This document shows, piece by piece, positions 63,168-64,000 of a stretch of 64,000 nucleotides of DNA. Origin of the DNA: Bacillota bacterium (GTDB lineage: Bacteria; Bacillota; Clostridia; Lachnospirales; Lachnospiraceae); contig JAEZZO010000027.1 of the NCBI GenBank assembly GCA_023418475.1, positions 39,480-103,479 on the forward strand, written 5' to 3'. Below the pieces are notes generated by a model. That model was not told the DNA's origin, ran no database searches, and worked only from the letters and a program-made list of their open reading frames with translations. The position numbers and the translations under genes are program-made. Each line of letters begins with the position of its first letter. Within the stretch, counting starts at the first letter, position 1.

Positions 63168-64000
63168 TGAATAAATTTCCTCTCATAAGAGCAAAGTGGT
63201 CAAATGAACATGGTATGGCCGCGCTATTTACCGTTTTGATACTGTATCACCTTCCTCTCTGGAAGGAGAGACCGGAAGAGATATTTTCCTATATACTTTT
63301 GGTCACCTTCGGTATGCTGCTGGATGCGGTGGCTAATCTACTTCGATATAAGAAATTATGGTGCTGTGTGTCGGGAGCGGTAACAGCAACAATCATAAGT
63401 GTATTATCTCCGGGAGTACCGCTCTGGGGGAAGCTTTTAGGAGTTGGAGCAGCATTACTGTTCGGGAAATACATCTGGGGCGGTACGGGGAAAAATTGGG
63501 TAAATCCTGCAGCTTTTGGTTTTTTCTTTCTACTGTTTTTCTGGAAGGTACCCTATCCCATCTTTTCATCTTCCCATCTAATTTTTCCTGCGGTTTTATT
63601 AAGCTTACCTTTTTTAAAACTTCGGCCGTATGCAGGAGGGGGTTTTATAGCTGGTGCTTTGGTGTCCTTGCTGATTAACAGAGATTTCAGTCTTACTTCT
63701 ATTCTTTCCGGCGGGGTATTATTTTATAGCTGTATTATGCTGACAGATCCCGTAACGGTAACAAGAAATCGTCTTGTCGGTGTTGTTTCCGGTTGTATGG
63801 CCGGTTTCATGTCTCTTTATTTTAAAACAAATCCATGGATTTCTATTGTTTGTATTTTAGTAATTAATTTATGCTCCTGCTTAACGCAAAACTGGGCTGT
63901 TCCTTCCGTCAGGTTAAAAATCGGCAAAGCCTTTTCTTATCATCCGGATCAGGCAGTGGATCTGACCGGTGTAGATCGACAGGAGGAAGAAGCGGAATTA
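63167..64000 (+). CDS. NqrB/RnfD-like membrane protein (3' truncated by window edge)
   Basis: The ATG at 63167 overlaps the upstream stop and the frame stays open to the last base (278 codons seen). The product has about eight to nine membrane helices and two recognisable family segments: GGTGKNWVNPAAFGFFFL and IMLTDPVTVTRNRLVGVVSG, which match the NqrB/RnfD/NQR2 family of ion-pumping oxidoreductase subunits. I could not see a clear SGAT-type flavin-attachment motif in the available part. After the last helix a soluble region starts (LKIGKAFSYHPDQAVDL), so the full protein may have an extra C-terminal domain. No other rnf or nqr subunit is in view; the pairing with a CoA-binding protein is unusual. 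Confidence 0.72.
   Translation, partial: MNKFPLIRAKWSNEHGMAALFTVLILYHLPLWKERPEEIFSYILLVTFGMLLDAVANLLRYKKLWCCVSGAVTATIISVLSPGVPLWGKLLGVGAALLFGKYIWGGTGKNWVNPAAFGFFFLLFFWKVPYPIFSSSHLIFPAVLLSLPFLKLRPYAGGGFIAGALVSLLINRDFSLTSILSGGVLFYSCIMLTDPVTVTRNRLVGVVSGCMAGFMSLYFKTNPWISIVCILVINLCSCLTQNWAVPSVRLKIGKAFSYHPDQAVDLTGVDRQEEEAEL

Overview
The window looks like chromosomal DNA of a low-to-mid GC anaerobic Firmicute, most probably a Lachnospiraceae relative (Clostridium phytofermentans / Lachnoclostridium / Anaerocolumna type). Reasons: AT-rich intergenic DNA with sigma-A promoters, strong GGAGG-type ribosome sites, several carbohydrate ABC transporters with AraC or YesM/YesN regulators, a pyrophosphate-type phosphofructokinase, a domain-permuted GH3 beta-glucosidase, a radical-SAM lysine aminomutase, a GerM-domain lipoprotein and an Rnf/Nqr-like membrane protein at the right edge. 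No rRNA, tRNA, CRISPR array, insertion sequence or phage gene was found.

Layout. 1-9.7 kb is rich in cell-envelope functions: the 3' end of a secreted FN3-BIG2-GH25 muramidase, a D-Ala-D-Ala ligase-like ATP-grasp enzyme coupled to a KamA-type lysine 2,3-aminomutase, a chemoreceptor, and a two-gene murL-murD operon that would make D-Glu in peptidoglycan by epimerising the UDP-MurNAc dipeptide. A 52-residue gene on the minus strand shares the downstream terminator. 10.2-16.3 kb is a compact partner-switching operon: STAS antagonist, DUF2156 protein, a MATE transporter fused to a degenerate anti-sigma-kinase-like domain, a GNAT acetyltransferase, a membrane-anchored SpoIIE/PP2C phosphatase and an RsbW-like kinase. 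No sigma factor is present, so the output may be the transporter or acyltransferase. 16.4-25.6 kb holds two TruA paralogues (one with the catalytic Asp changed to Glu), a CBS protein, a metallophosphoesterase, a DEDDh exonuclease, a DUF3160 lipoprotein with a duplicated Shine-Dalgarno hairpin, an aldo/keto reductase with a ferredoxin tail and a 29-residue basic protein.

25.7-37.3 kb is a carbohydrate-uptake locus: a YesM-type sensor kinase split by a -1 frameshift, its YesN-type regulator, a binding protein, two permeases, the GH3 enzyme and PPi-phosphofructokinase. 37.5-47.7 kb is bounded by two AraC regulators and carries an M20 peptidase, a cysteine-desulfidase-like protein, a UroD-family protein, a YghZ-like reductase and a second sugar ABC importer. 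48.2-51.0 kb encodes an ABC-2 exporter, followed by a mosaic of repeats, a candidate small transcript with a 21-codon ORF, and an AT-rich orphan gene. 52.6-60.9 kb is a divergent catabolic cluster (MFS permease, double class II aldolase, class III aminotransferase on the left; TetR, FGGY kinase, aldehyde dehydrogenase on the right) with two matching palindromic operators placed just downstream of two opposed promoters. The window ends with a GerMN lipoprotein, a CoA-binding-fold protein and a truncated NqrB/RnfD-like membrane protein.

Three families of short dispersed palindromic or conserved intergenic repeats and one 97-bp tandem repeat occur between these genes. The most interesting signals are the partner-switching operon with its fused transporter, the MurL-MurD route, the ATP-grasp/KamA pair, the small transcript near 51.3 kb, the repeat families and the TetR-controlled cluster of unknown substrate. 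All assignments come from reading the sequence; no database search was run.
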